Origin: CAYXDO01 sp964463485
GTDB taxonomy: Bacteria; Myxococcota; Kuafuiibacteriia; Kuafuiibacteriales; Kuafuiibacteriaceae
Reading direction: 5' to 3'
Length of the DNA: 64,000 nt
Assembly: GCA_964463485.1 (NCBI GenBank)
Contig: CAYXDO010000022.1
Location: forward strand, 29,551-93,550
In this document: piece by piece, positions 33,452 to 43,149 of the stretch
Numbering within the stretch: the stretch's first letter is position 1
How the letters are laid out: the number at the start of each line of letters is the position of its first letter
Notes under the pieces: generated by a model
Seen by the model: only the letters and a program-made list of their open reading frames with translations
Databases searched by the model: none
What the model was told of the DNA's origin: nothing
Program-made: the position numbers and the translations under genes

Positions 33452-34270
33452 ATGAGCGCTCGAGTCCGAAGGGGCGATGCCCAAAAAGTTCTTGCGGCCC
33501 AAGTTCGCAAGGAAGCCACGGCCATCGCCGGCAGCAACTCCCGAATCAGCAAGACCGAGGAAAGATCGGCGAAGTCGCCGCTCCTCAAGAGCGCGATCGC
33601 GGAGGTCCGCGAACGGAGCGGCCGAGTCCGCGTCGACGACGTCGTGGATCGAACGATGAGTCGAGCCATGGCCGAGTCGTCGGGGACGTTTCTTTCGAAA
33701 GCCGAGATCAGGGCCCTCGCGAAGAAAGACCCGGTCGCCGGAGCGCACCTTCAAAAGGTCTACGACATTCTGGCCAAGAAAGGCTCGCCCGGTGTCGGTG
33801 CAGCCACGAACGGAGCCAAGGTGGCAAACGACCTCGCCGCGCTCCTGAAGCAGGATAACGCCTTCGTGTTGCCGAGCCCGATCGATTTCGATCACGCGAA
33901 CGAATTCGCCGATCCGCCGTCGGTAGAAGTCGTGACCGGCAAGTCACACGCCGAGGTCTTCGAGGCGCAGGACGCTTGGATTCGCGATTGGTGGAAGCAA
34001 ATGTACCCCAAGCTCGAGGACATGCAGGACGGCACGGTCAGCCTGAAGGAGCACGTCAGCACTCAGGAACTCAAGAGCTACCTGAATGAGGTGGTTGCGC
34101 CGGGTCAGAAGGCCGCGGTCAACGAGCTGATGAAGAGCTTCAAGGGTGAAGCGGGCCTCCTCCGGGCCTTCGACTATGGCTCGGAGATCATCGGCACAGA
34201 CGCGCTGATCCTCACTCCGAAGGGTTCCGACTCGACTCTGGTCGTGCGATTGACCTACGTCCACGCCTGA
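33452..34270 (+). CDS. Unrecognised helical protein
   Basis: 272 residues, soluble and without a signal peptide. The N-terminal 110 residues are basic and helical (KEATAIAGSNSRISKTEERS; FLSKAEIRALAKKDPVAGAH). The C-terminal half is mixed, with AWIRDWWKQMYPKLEDMQDG and a final strand pair (TDALILTPKGSDSTLVVRLT). No family was recognised. It diverges from the propeller lipoprotein and converges with the radical SAM operon. Like several neighbours it has features of a protein exported without a classical signal, but this is not shown. Confidence 0.55.
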   Translation: MSARVRRGDAQKVLAAQVRKEATAIAGSNSRISKTEERSAKSPLLKSAIAEVRERSGRVRVDDVVDRTMSRAMAESSGTFLSKAEIRALAKKDPVAGAHLQKVYDILAKKGSPGVGAATNGAKVANDLAALLKQDNAFVLPSPIDFDHANEFADPPSVEVVTGKSHAEVFEAQDAWIRDWWKQMYPKLEDMQDGTVSLKEHVSTQELKSYLNEVVAPGQKAAVNELMKSFKGEAGLLRAFDYGSEIIGTDALILTPKGSDSTLVVRLTYVHA

Positions 34271-34333
34271 CGGGAAGCCGAAAGCAGGCCTCCGAGGTCT
34301 TCGTGCTCCTGCCCGATCTCGACCGATTTGGAG

Positions 34334-35569
34334 CTAGCGGCGCGTGGGTAGCTCGCGGTGCTCCGCTCTCCGGCTCGGGTCGGCCCCCGCGAGCGCCTTG
34401 TTGAGTTGTCCGACGATGGCGTGGGCTCGGCGCACGGCAGGCGATGGACTCTCGGGCCCAGCGACCTCGAACAACTCTCTGAAGGACTCGAGCGCCTCGT
34501 CGACTCGACGCAAGTGCAACAGGGCCTCGGACCGCCCTGCGAGCGCCTCGAGATGGTTCGGGTCCCGCCCGAGCGCGCGGTCGTACCAATTCAGCGCGGT
34601 CTGATGACGCCCTTCGAGAGTAGCCGTCGCAGCCACTCCCAGCGGCGGGTACGGATCTTCCGGCAAAAGCGCCGCCAAGGTCTCGAACAACTCGCGGGCG
34701 CGGTCCAGCTTCCCCTTCTCGAAGTAGAAATACGCCACGTTCAGCAGCGACTTCGCCGCTTCCGCGTCGACGCTCGCACGACCTTGCGGTGATGACTCGC
34801 CCTTCTGCTCCGCGCGCTCGCTCTGTATCGTGCTTCCGTCTGCATCCGAGACGACCGTCGTTGCCCGCTTGCCCTGCAGGTCGAAGGATATCTTCGTGAC
34901 CATCGACGTCACGTCGTTCCGCAGCAGTCGGAGCTCGATCACTCGGTCGAGCTCATCGTACTCATACGTAAAGGCGTGCTCGCACTCACCCGCGGCGCCA
35001 AACCAGGTCTGGCGCAAAACTCGCCCTCGGCCGTCGAACACCCTCTCCACGTGGCCCGTCGGCGTCGTGCCCGCCGCGTCGCGGAAGAAGTCCTCCCGGG
35101 CGACTCGACCGGCGTCGTCATGACGGTAGTCGACTCTCTCGCGCAGACGCTTCCTGCCGTCGAAGATTCGCTGTCGAACGATCCGACCCTTGGCGTCGCA
35201 CTCGACCTCCACTCGGAACCGCAGCCGTCCCTCCTTACTCACCTCCTGACGCGCGCGAAGGTGACCCTTGACGTCGTACTCGTACGAGTTGCGCCCGGCG
35301 AGTCCAGACACCGGGTCCGAATAGTCCGAGTAGAGGAGCCGACCCGATTCGAAACACGGACGCCGCACGAGGGGCTCGGCATGGCCTTCTAGGTACTCCC
35401 TCACCTCGACCAACCCGCCGGCTCGGTCGTAGCCGAGCTCGACGTATTGTCCCGGCGCGAGCGAGCTCGGGAGAGGCCAGTCGCCCACCAGCCTCCCGCG
35501 CCCCTCGAGGTGCCAAGCTTGAAACCGCTGAGTCTTCTCGACGGCGCTTCGTACTGTTCCGTTACTCAT
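34334..35569 (-). CDS. YD-repeat/TPR protein
   Basis: 411 residues from ATG 35569. Residues about 30-250 contain YD/RHS-type strands (LVEVREYLEGHAEP; SYEYDVKGHLRARQEV; VDYRHDDAGRVAREDF; TYEYDELDRVIELRL). Residues 290-400 form three TPR units (YFYFEKGKLDRARELFETLA; YPPLGVAATATLEGRHQTAL; EALAGRSEALLHLRRVDEAL), similar in outline to SycD/LcrH-type chaperones. It is the last gene of the cobalamin radical SAM operon, 16 bases after that gene. It may hold or scaffold the substrate. The function is inferred. Confidence 0.7.
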   Translation of the reverse strand: MSNGTVRSAVEKTQRFQAWHLEGRGRLVGDWPLPSSLAPGQYVELGYDRAGGLVEVREYLEGHAEPLVRRPCFESGRLLYSDYSDPVSGLAGRNSYEYDVKGHLRARQEVSKEGRLRFRVEVECDAKGRIVRQRIFDGRKRLRERVDYRHDDAGRVAREDFFRDAAGTTPTGHVERVFDGRGRVLRQTWFGAAGECEHAFTYEYDELDRVIELRLLRNDVTSMVTKISFDLQGKRATTVVSDADGSTIQSERAEQKGESSPQGRASVDAEAAKSLLNVAYFYFEKGKLDRARELFETLAALLPEDPYPPLGVAATATLEGRHQTALNWYDRALGRDPNHLEALAGRSEALLHLRRVDEALESFRELFEVAGPESPSPAVRRAHAIVGQLNKALAGADPSRRAEHRELPTRR

Positions 35570-35585
35570 GATCAATCCTCGATCC

Positions 35586-37451
35586 TCAGAAGGCGAACGA
35601 GAGCTCCTCGACGGCCACGCGAGTCTCCCACGACACGACCTCTTCCCGACCGTGCTTCGCAAGATACAGGTGGAGATTCTCTCGGGTTCGTAACGCCATC
35701 CACAGCGGGTCGCCGTACGCAGCGCGACATTCACGATTGCACCGCGCCGCGAACGCCTCGACTTGCGAGCCGTCCAAACCGCTTCGTACCCGAAAGCTCA
35801 AGTTCGTCGAGAGCTCCTCCTGCTCTTCGTGCCAGTCCAAAATGCCAAAACGCTCGGGCGACTCGAGGAGCGGCGCGTGCCGGCCCAAGCTGAAGATGCT
35901 CCGACCGTACCCATGGATGACTTCGGTATTCTCGACGATCAGCCCGATCGTGGACTCGGCCTCCGCCTCCGTCTCCGTCGGGAACCCGAAGAACACATAG
36001 GCGAAGTTGAAGATCCCGGCCCTCGCCGCCGACCTCAGCACGTCGAGGCGTCCCGTCGGCGAGACCCCCTTTTTCATCAGCTTGAGGAGGCGGGGGCTCC
36101 CGGACTCCACCCCCCACATCACCATCGTGTTGCCCGCCCGCCTCATCTTCGCAAAGAGCTCCGGGCTGAAGCCGGGCTCCGTCCTCGCGTTGCAGAACCA
36201 ACGTACGGGGAGCTCCGCCGCGATCAAGGCGTCCGACAGGGCCTCGAGATACCGAGGTGCCATACACTGATCGACGAACTCGACATGCCGAATGCCGAAG
36301 CGCTCGTGAAGGTACCGAATCTCCGAGACCACCCGATCGACGCTGGCGGTGTCCGAGGTCAAACCGAAGTGCGCGTCGCAGAACGAGCAAGCGCCGTAAT
36401 AGCAGCCCTTGCTCGCGCGCAAACACACCACGCGTTCTGGCGCCAAATACCGGTCGAGCTCGAAGCCCTCCAGACTCTGGAAGGCCAACTCATCCAGCCG
36501 GAGACTCGTGCGAGCAGGCGTCGCCGTCACGTCCGCGCCTTTGTCGCAGTATAACATCGAGCTGACTTCTCCGAACCTGTCTCGCGGGTCGCCGACAGAC
36601 TCGAAGAGGTTCGCGAGCTCCACGATCGAACGCTCCCCTTCGCCCACCACCAGGCAGTCCGCGAACGACGCGAAGAACCGCGGCAGCTTCAGCAGCGAGT
36701 CGCGAAGGCGGGAGAAGAAGTTCCCGCCGAGCGCGATGACGGGCACGCGACGATGGGATCCGGCGCGCCAGGCGCGCGCTTCGTCCCGAAGAAACATCGC
36801 GAGCGTGAGCCCCGGCAGCACTTGCGAAAACGAAGCGATCGAAATGGCATACAGCTCGCTGCCGTCGTCCTCCAACGCAGGGACCAAACTCTCGAGAAAT
36901 CGGTGAAACGGATTCCGCAGCGGATCCCGACAGAACTCCAGCATGGGGTCGAGGTTGAAGGGGACTCCAGGCACGAAGAAATCGTTCCACTTCACCGACG
37001 CCGGGAAGAACGGGAGCGACGCTAGATCGAGGGCCGAGTCTACCGAGGAGAGCGCATTTGTCAGCGGGACGGGATCGTAGAAGTCGTGACTTCGCAGCAA
37101 CTCCTTCGCGGCCCCAACGCCCTCGACCGAAGCGCGAGCCCCGTCGGAGTGGTGCAGAAGGAAAGTCTCCGTGCTGAGGAGCCGCGCCTCGAGCATCGCC
37201 GCTCGCGCCGACCCCGCCTCGAACCTACGCGCCACCGCATGCTCGGCCGCGACATAGACTCGATCGTTGCTCAACCTCCCGAACGCAAACGACACAGCCT
37301 CCGCCGAGAGCAGTGAGTCCATGTACTCGAGGTTCAGATCGCGAATCACGACGTCGTGCCCGTGCGCCCGAAGCTGACCGTTGAGCGTGGCGAGCCCGAA
37401 GTAGGGCTGCGCGGCGGTCCATTGAGGCGGGAACAGCAACGTCGTTCTCAT
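35586..37451 (-). CDS. Cobalamin-type (B12-binding) radical SAM enzyme
   Basis: 621 residues. The N-terminus (LLFPPQWTAAQPYFGLATLN; LRAHGHDVVIRDLNLEY) begins as B12-binding radical SAM proteins do; the middle has SFSQVLPGLTLA and VIALGGNFFSRL, as in that domain. The cluster site is GCYYGACSFCDAHFG (Cys 350, 355, 358; CX4CX2C), followed by IRHVEFVDQCM and TMVMWGVESGSPRLLKLMKKG. Such enzymes methylate or rearrange unactivated carbons in natural products, lipids or peptides. It lies third in a tight four-gene operon with two unknown proteins and a YD/TPR protein. One of those may be its substrate. Confidence 0.85.
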   Translation of the reverse strand: MRTTLLFPPQWTAAQPYFGLATLNGQLRAHGHDVVIRDLNLEYMDSLLSAEAVSFAFGRLSNDRVYVAAEHAVARRFEAGSARAAMLEARLLSTETFLLHHSDGARASVEGVGAAKELLRSHDFYDPVPLTNALSSVDSALDLASLPFFPASVKWNDFFVPGVPFNLDPMLEFCRDPLRNPFHRFLESLVPALEDDGSELYAISIASFSQVLPGLTLAMFLRDEARAWRAGSHRRVPVIALGGNFFSRLRDSLLKLPRFFASFADCLVVGEGERSIVELANLFESVGDPRDRFGEVSSMLYCDKGADVTATPARTSLRLDELAFQSLEGFELDRYLAPERVVCLRASKGCYYGACSFCDAHFGLTSDTASVDRVVSEIRYLHERFGIRHVEFVDQCMAPRYLEALSDALIAAELPVRWFCNARTEPGFSPELFAKMRRAGNTMVMWGVESGSPRLLKLMKKGVSPTGRLDVLRSAARAGIFNFAYVFFGFPTETEAEAESTIGLIVENTEVIHGYGRSIFSLGRHAPLLESPERFGILDWHEEQEELSTNLSFRVRSGLDGSQVEAFAARCNRECRAAYGDPLWMALRTRENLHLYLAKHGREEVVSWETRVAVEELSFAF

Positions 37452-37488
37452 GACCGCGACCTTCTCCCTTCGTTCGAGCTACCGTCGA

Positions 37489-37857
37489 TCAAGCCACAGT
37501 GCGTTCCGCGACCGTTCTCCTCACGCTCGACTGGGCCCGAGGTCGGAGCTTCTGCGAACCTTCCGCTCCGACGATCCTGAGTGCGACCTTCGGGCGCGCG
37601 ACCTTCGGGCGACTGGCGAGCTCACGCTTCTTCTCCGCGATGAACGCGACCATCTCCTCGACCAGCGGTACGACCTGCTCCTGCCGCAGATCCTCGAGCT
37701 CCCGAAGGTACGCGGCCTGTCGACCGAGCGCCCGAGCTCGCTCCTTCGCGTTGGCGCCCAAAGCCTCGAGCGCCACGAGTCGGTCCCTGATCTCCTGCTC
37801 TCGACGGAGCGTTTGAACGAGCGAAGCCATCCTGAGAATCACGTCTTCGGGTTTCAT
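37489..37857 (-). CDS. Small coiled-coil protein of the radical SAM operon
   Basis: 122 residues. Residues 1-85 are a continuous charged helix with heptad-like spacing (LVQTLRREQEIRDRLVALEA; YLRELEDLRQEQVVPLVEEM). The tail is basic and low-complexity (RPKVARPKVALR). No homologue was recognised. It starts 13 bases after the upstream gene and ends 37 bases before the radical SAM gene. The shape fits a chaperone or adaptor. Confidence 0.55.
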   Translation of the reverse strand: MKPEDVILRMASLVQTLRREQEIRDRLVALEALGANAKERARALGRQAAYLRELEDLRQEQVVPLVEEMVAFIAEKKRELASRPKVARPKVALRIVGAEGSQKLRPRAQSSVRRTVAERTVA

Positions 37858-37870
37858 GGCGAATCTCCGA

Positions 37871-38992
37871 TCAACTCATCGACAGGCCGAGCCCAAGCCG
37901 AAACATCGGCCCGAGGTCGACGCCGGCGAGCCGACTCGCGAAGAGTTGCTGCATGAGGAGCTGCACCGCCGGATCGACGAACAACGAGGACTGCTCGGCC
38001 ATCGCAGACAGCTGCTCCGGCCCCAGCTCGACTCCGTAAGCCGCAGCGAGCTTCTTCTGCGCGAGCACCTCCTCTGCCACGCCCGGGCTCACTTCGAACC
38101 CGTATTTCTTCTGGAGCTCGGTCCGAGTCGCCTCGACCTCCTTTTGATACTTGACGCGATCCGCAGTGCCCTGGAGCCCGTCCTGCAACGCGCCCGAGAG
38201 GTCGACCTCGGCACCCGGATAGTACCTGTCGATTCGGGTCTTCTGATCCTTCATGCCCTTCACCAACTCATCGGCGGAGACACCGTACTTCTTCTCGATC
38301 TCGGCGACCTTGCCAGCGAAGTTATAGTCTCCGGTGTCGAGCTTTCCGTCGCCCGCGCCGTCCGCGAACACAGCCCCGTTCGAGAATTTCAGCGCCGCGA
38401 TCTCGGTCCCGTTCTTGTCCTTGACCTTGGTGAGCTCCGAGTCGATCCCATACTCGTCTTTGAGCTTCTTCTTCAGGTCCTCGGGCTTCATCGCTTTGAA
38501 CGAGGTGCCGTCTCGCACCTCGCTCGAATTCTTCAGAACGTCGTTGATGGCGAGCGCGATGTGGTCGGAGTTGTTCATGTTGCTCGGATTTCCGACCACG
38601 TTGCTGACACACGACTGATGCACGGCGAACTTGTCGTCTCCTTCCGCCAGTTTTGGGGGCGGCGGCTTGCTCACTCGATTCACGTTGGCCTGCGCCCGCA
38701 TGGCGTTGACTTCGGAGGACGGCCCGAAAGAGCCGGAGAGTCCGAGCGCCGCGGCGAGAGCTCCCAGCTGCGAAAATCCCTGTTCCAGCCCGAGCGACCC
38801 ATACTCGTTCGGCGGCGAGAGCATCGCCGCGAGCGAAGCCAAGAACCCATCGTCGAACCCTTGCGAGCTCGGCCCGTACTCGTCGGCCCAACCCATGGAG
38901 AGGGCCTGAGCCGCGCTCGCCTGCGCGCTGCTGAACGACGCGGCCAAGAGTGAGAAATCGAAGCTCCCCTGACTGATCCGCTGCATGAACAT
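37871..38992 (-). CDS. Unrecognised protein heading the radical SAM operon
   Basis: 373 residues from ATG 38992, chosen because GGAGGAG lies about seven bases upstream. No signal peptide is present. The first 110 residues are Ala/Ser/Gly/Leu-rich (FSSAQASAAQALSMGWADEY), followed by a compact domain with one Cys (AVHQSCVSNVVGNPSNMNNS) and an EF-hand-like FADGAGDGKLDTGDYNF. The C-terminus is helical with a Leu/Met-rich end. It could be a secreted or matrix protein, and is a candidate substrate for the cobalamin radical SAM enzyme downstream. The family is unknown. Confidence 0.6.
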   Translation of the reverse strand: MFMQRISQGSFDFSLLAASFSSAQASAAQALSMGWADEYGPSSQGFDDGFLASLAAMLSPPNEYGSLGLEQGFSQLGALAAALGLSGSFGPSSEVNAMRAQANVNRVSKPPPPKLAEGDDKFAVHQSCVSNVVGNPSNMNNSDHIALAINDVLKNSSEVRDGTSFKAMKPEDLKKKLKDEYGIDSELTKVKDKNGTEIAALKFSNGAVFADGAGDGKLDTGDYNFAGKVAEIEKKYGVSADELVKGMKDQKTRIDRYYPGAEVDLSGALQDGLQGTADRVKYQKEVEATRTELQKKYGFEVSPGVAEEVLAQKKLAAAYGVELGPEQLSAMAEQSSLFVDPAVQLLMQQLFASRLAGVDLGPMFRLGLGLSMS

Positions 38993-39153
38993 CAAAGTCT
39001 CCTCCTCCCGCGCGAAGCGGGTGATGGGCAGACCACGTCGCATCGCGCGTGCCACGCGCACTTCATGAGGTGTCCGGGATCAACGACCAAAACTGAGGAT
39101 CCGAGTCCTCAACTCGACGCTTGGAATCCACAGGCTGTAGCGGTCGCGAGTGT

Positions 39154-42100
39154 TCAGCTCCGCGAGTCGAGCTTCTCGAACTCCTCGGCGATCTTCCGGG
39201 TCAGCCTCATGTTCTTCTTGGCCCGCGCGATCCGCTCGGCCCACTCGAGGCACTCGCGCGCTTTGCGAGCGTTGCCCTTGGCCACGAAGGCGCGGCCGAG
39301 CATGACGAGCCCGACCGCGTGAACGTCTTCGTTGCCCTGATCGCGGGCGATCTCGAGCCCCGACTCGACGCGCTCCTTGGCCTCGTCCTCACGCCCGAGC
39401 GCCCGCTCGAGCAGCACCGCGCCGAGATGGATTTGCGCCCAAGCTTCGGATCGTGACGCACCGATCTCACGAGCCACGGCGAGAGATCGAGAGAGCTCGA
39501 GCTGCGCCTCGTCGACGCGACCGAGTCGGAGCAGATACGCGCCGAGCTCTCCGCGCCAACGCGCTTCGCCTTGTTTGTTCCCGAGCTCGCTGGCGAGCTC
39601 GATGGCCTCGTCGAGCCGCTCGCGCGCGGCCTCTTCTTCGTCGGAGTCCGCGAGCAACACGCCGAGCGCGCCGCTCCAACGACCTCGCTCCTCGCGAATG
39701 CCGCGTGCGTCGGCTAGCTCGAGGGCCTCGCGGTAGCAGGCCACGGCCGCGCCGCCGTTGTTTCGAGCGGCGTGAATCAGACCGATGTTCCCCACCAACT
39801 CCGTCACCGTGCGAACATCGCCACCCCGACGCGCAGACTCGAGCGCGGCCTCGAGCTTCTCCAGCGAGCCGGTGAAGTCGCCTTGATGCACCATCGCGAC
39901 GGCGATCTTGGCCTCGAGCGACGACGCGAGCGCCGACAAGCCGGCCGAGCGCGCCACGTCCCTCGCGGCCTCGAACACGGACCTCGCCTCGGTGTACTCG
40001 CTTCGTGCAATCCGAATCCGCCCCTCGAGCTCGAGCGAGCGCGCCCCCAGGGAACGCGAAGGCGCGGGCTTCGGTATGCGCGACAGAGTAGCCAGCGCTT
40101 CGTCGAGCATGCCGAGCGCAAACTGCGCCGCCGATCTCCGCAACGCGAGCTCGGAGCCCATCAGCCGCGGTGATCGCGCCGAGATCGCGGCCTGCGGATC
40201 CGCGCGATCGAGGGCCTCCTCCGGATGCCCGAACGCGAGCAGCAAATCGATCTGCTGAACCACCACGCGCAGCCTTCGCGTGGCCGTGGCGACGTCGTTG
40301 GGCGCTTCGTCCAACACCGCGAGCGCGTCCTCGAGGCGCTTCATCGCGCCTTCCAGATCTCCGCGCTCCTCGGCCGCATGCGCTTGCATCGCTAGGTAGC
40401 GAAGCGAGCGCTCGGGCTGGCCGCCTTGTTTGAAGTGCCGGACCAAGACGTGAGCGAGCTCCCGCCTTCGCTTCCCGAACTTTCGCTCCAGGCGTCGCGC
40501 GACGAACAGGTGAAGCTCGCGCCGATGCTCTCGAGGCAGGCCCCGCACGACCGCCTCCCGAAAACCTTCGTGGTAGAAGCGATAGCGCACGTCGTCTTGC
40601 GACACTTCCTCGACCAACACGTTCGCCCGCACGAGCCCGTCGATCGCGTCGAGCAAGTTGTCCTCGCTCATGTCCGACAGAGCGGACACGAGCTCCGCAG
40701 GTAGCAACCTCCCGAGCAAGGCGAGCCGCTCCACGAGCAATCTCGAGGAGGGGTCGACGGACTTCAGCTTCCCGAGCACGACATCGTCGCGGCTCTTACG
40801 CCCCGTGTGCTCTCGTGGGTCCTCCAACGGCCCTGACCCCGACACGCTCGACCGCGCGCGACCGCCGCCCGGGCCTTCGAGCGACTCTCCCCGAAAGATC
40901 CAGCCCGTGCGATCGCGCGACAGCACGCCCTCGTCGAACCAAGACTGAATCACCTCCTGGACCATCAAAGGCAGTCCATGGCACATCAAGACGAGCTCTT
41001 GGATCATTGCGGGCGTAGGACGCGCGCCCGTCATGGTCTGGAACATCTCCGCGGTCTCATCCTCGGTGAGCGGCCGCAAGGAGAGCCTATCGACCTGCCC
41101 TTTGCTCTCGAGCCGGCGGATCAGCCCCTCCGAAGTGTCGGGTCCTTCGGCGAGCGACCGTCGGGTCAGCACGATCGCCACGGGGCATACGGTCTCGCTC
41201 GGCATGCCGCCGGGCCTCTGCGCCAAGAGCGTGCGCGCGGCGTCCCAGATCAGCTCGAGCGACAAGGAGTCCGTCCAGTGGACGTCCTCCACGATCAACA
41301 CGACCGGTCTCGTGAGCGACAAGCGGCCCACGACGCCCACGATCGACTTGTGCAGTCGAATCTTGCGCTCGGCGGCGTCGAGGTGATCGGTGGTCACCGG
41401 GCCGCCTAGGGACGCTAGGCGAGGAGAGAGTGTCCCGATCAGCGCGACGTCCCGTCCGACGATACGAGGCACGACGTCCTTGGGTGCGCGCGCGGCGATC
41501 TCTGCGATGCCATCGAGGATCGACTGGAAGGCTCCGTACGACTTCTCTCGCTCGGGGGTCGCGTGGCCGATCAGCACGTGCGATCGGCGCCTCGCCCGAA
41601 AGCGAAGCTCCTCGATCAACCGCGTCTTTCCTACGCCGCTCGGCCCTTCGACGAGCACCAACCGACCGCGGCCGGCCACGGCGTCCCCGGCTACGCCGTC
41701 GAGCCAATCGAGGTCCTCGTCGCGTGCCACGAAGCGCGGAACGAAGAGCTGCCCAGGCAGCGACACCGAGAGCTCGGGCGCCGCGCCGGACGCGGCGCTG
41801 TCTGCGAGGAGCGTCGCGGCCTCTTCCGCGGACTGAGGCCGATCGGCGGGGTCCTTCTCGAGCAGCTTCATCGCGAGCGCCGACAGGACGGGGTCGGCGC
41901 GCGGGTTCTTGTGCTGCACGAGGTCGGGCCGCGTATTCACGTGGTGGTGGAGCGCCGCGGCCGGAGGCTCCACCGGAAACGGATAGGCGCCCGTGAGGAC
42001 TTCGTACAAGAACACGCCGATCGCGTAGAGGTCCGCGCGCCCGTCGATCTCTTGGGCCGTGACTTGCTCGGGCGCCATGTACGCGAAGGTGCCGAGCAGC

Positions 42101-42612
42101 CCTGAGTCGTCGTTCGTCGGCATGCGCAGCATACGAGCGACGCCGAAGTCCATGAGCTTCACGCGGCCGTCCGTGGTGACCAGCAGGTTCTCCGGCTTCA
42201 GATCGCGGTGCACGATGCGCCGCGAGTGAACGTGGGCGAGCGCGCCGAAGATCTGCCGGAGCACGCGCACCACCTCGCGATCGCGCACCTTGCCCTCGGG
42301 GAACGAGCGCAGATGGTCGCGGGCGTCCTTGCCGTGCAAGAACTCCATGACGATGTAGGGCGTGTCGTTGTCGATGCCCGCGTCGAAGACGCGCACGATG
42401 TTGGGATGACGCAGCCGCGCCAACGCCCGGAACTCGCGCTTGAACCGCAGAACACCTTCGGCCTCCTCCGCGGCATGCGGGAGCAGGACCTTCACGGCGA
42501 CTTGCGTTTCGTCTTTGCTGTCGATCGCCTCGTAGACGATCCCCATGCCGCCGGCACCGATCCGGCGGACGAGCCGATACCGGCCGATCGCAGTCGGAGC
42601 CTTCAGCGCCAT
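39154..42612 (-). CDS. Ser/Thr protein kinase-AAA ATPase-TPR protein
   Basis: 1152 residues. Residues 10-270 are a full protein kinase: GAGGMGIVYEA glycine loop, Lys41 in VAVKVLL, HRDLKPENLL (Asp137), DFG at 155-157 and GTFAYMAPEQV. Residues about 295-690 are a STAND/AAA-type ATPase with Walker A VEGPSGVGKTRL and VVLIVEDVHWTD. The rest is a long TPR array. This layout is common in Myxococcota sensory kinases, in which the TPRs bind partners and the ATPase acts as a switch. The likely role is signalling from a protein input. It stands alone in its transcript. The targets are unknown. Confidence 0.92.
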   Translation of the reverse strand: MALKAPTAIGRYRLVRRIGAGGMGIVYEAIDSKDETQVAVKVLLPHAAEEAEGVLRFKREFRALARLRHPNIVRVFDAGIDNDTPYIVMEFLHGKDARDHLRSFPEGKVRDREVVRVLRQIFGALAHVHSRRIVHRDLKPENLLVTTDGRVKLMDFGVARMLRMPTNDDSGLLGTFAYMAPEQVTAQEIDGRADLYAIGVFLYEVLTGAYPFPVEPPAAALHHHVNTRPDLVQHKNPRADPVLSALAMKLLEKDPADRPQSAEEAATLLADSAASGAAPELSVSLPGQLFVPRFVARDEDLDWLDGVAGDAVAGRGRLVLVEGPSGVGKTRLIEELRFRARRRSHVLIGHATPEREKSYGAFQSILDGIAEIAARAPKDVVPRIVGRDVALIGTLSPRLASLGGPVTTDHLDAAERKIRLHKSIVGVVGRLSLTRPVVLIVEDVHWTDSLSLELIWDAARTLLAQRPGGMPSETVCPVAIVLTRRSLAEGPDTSEGLIRRLESKGQVDRLSLRPLTEDETAEMFQTMTGARPTPAMIQELVLMCHGLPLMVQEVIQSWFDEGVLSRDRTGWIFRGESLEGPGGGRARSSVSGSGPLEDPREHTGRKSRDDVVLGKLKSVDPSSRLLVERLALLGRLLPAELVSALSDMSEDNLLDAIDGLVRANVLVEEVSQDDVRYRFYHEGFREAVVRGLPREHRRELHLFVARRLERKFGKRRRELAHVLVRHFKQGGQPERSLRYLAMQAHAAEERGDLEGAMKRLEDALAVLDEAPNDVATATRRLRVVVQQIDLLLAFGHPEEALDRADPQAAISARSPRLMGSELALRRSAAQFALGMLDEALATLSRIPKPAPSRSLGARSLELEGRIRIARSEYTEARSVFEAARDVARSAGLSALASSLEAKIAVAMVHQGDFTGSLEKLEAALESARRGGDVRTVTELVGNIGLIHAARNNGGAAVACYREALELADARGIREERGRWSGALGVLLADSDEEEAARERLDEAIELASELGNKQGEARWRGELGAYLLRLGRVDEAQLELSRSLAVAREIGASRSEAWAQIHLGAVLLERALGREDEAKERVESGLEIARDQGNEDVHAVGLVMLGRAFVAKGNARKARECLEWAERIARAKKNMRLTRKIAEEFEKLDSRS

Positions 42613-42685
42613 GGTCGAGGAGAGACCTCTCTTCGAGGAACCGTCGCGAGCCCGACAGAAGTCGGGCCCCGACTCTGGGACGGTG

Positions 42686-43000
42686 TCAGGAGGACGATTT
42701 GGGCGACTTTTCCTGAAGCTTCTCGATGATCTTGGCCTTCACTGGATTGGCCTCTTCGGCTTCTTCGGCTTCCGCTTCGGCCTTCATCTTGGCCAAACGT
42801 CCGCTCTTTTCGAATGCGCGGTTCTCGATTTCCCGCAGGCGTTTCCAGAGGTCCGGATTGTCGCGGCCTTGGAACTCGAGAACGTGCTCGTCTGGAGCTC
42901 CTGCGCCTTTCAACATGCGGACGACTTTTTCCTCCGTGACATCGAGGCGCGCCGTGGTGGTGGTGGTGGTCGAACGGGGACCGCCTCGTTGAGCGCTCAT
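42686..43000 (-). CDS. Small helical protein, Thr-run N-terminus
   Basis: 104 residues. The N-terminus has a run of six Thr encoded by a GGT/ACC triplet repeat (about 42954-42972). The rest is charged and helical (LWKRLREIENRAFEKSGRLA; KAEAEAEEAEEANPVKAKII). No family was recognised. It lies 73 bases before the kinase gene on the same strand and may be co-transcribed with it. Confidence 0.5.
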   Translation of the reverse strand: MSAQRGGPRSTTTTTTARLDVTEEKVVRMLKGAGAPDEHVLEFQGRDNPDLWKRLREIENRAFEKSGRLAKMKAEAEAEEAEEANPVKAKIIEKLQEKSPKSSS

Positions 43001-43149
43001 CTGATGCGACCGTAACGGAGAGGATCGGCACGGTCAAATTCCCGGAAGAGGTCGTTCGGCAGGCCTACTCCCCCTTGTGACTCTAGGGAAGGCGCCCAAC
43101 GAGAGTTCCCGGAAGACCGCTGAAAACGGAGGCGAAAAAAAGCGCTCGG

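Noticed and set aside
34334..35569. Rhs toxin based on YD repeats
   Set aside because: The YD-like strands are few, the chain is short, and it ends in TPRs without a toxin tip.
36257..36565. Small plus-strand frames inside the radical SAM gene
   Set aside because: Shadow frames of a gene with a clear cluster motif on the other strand.
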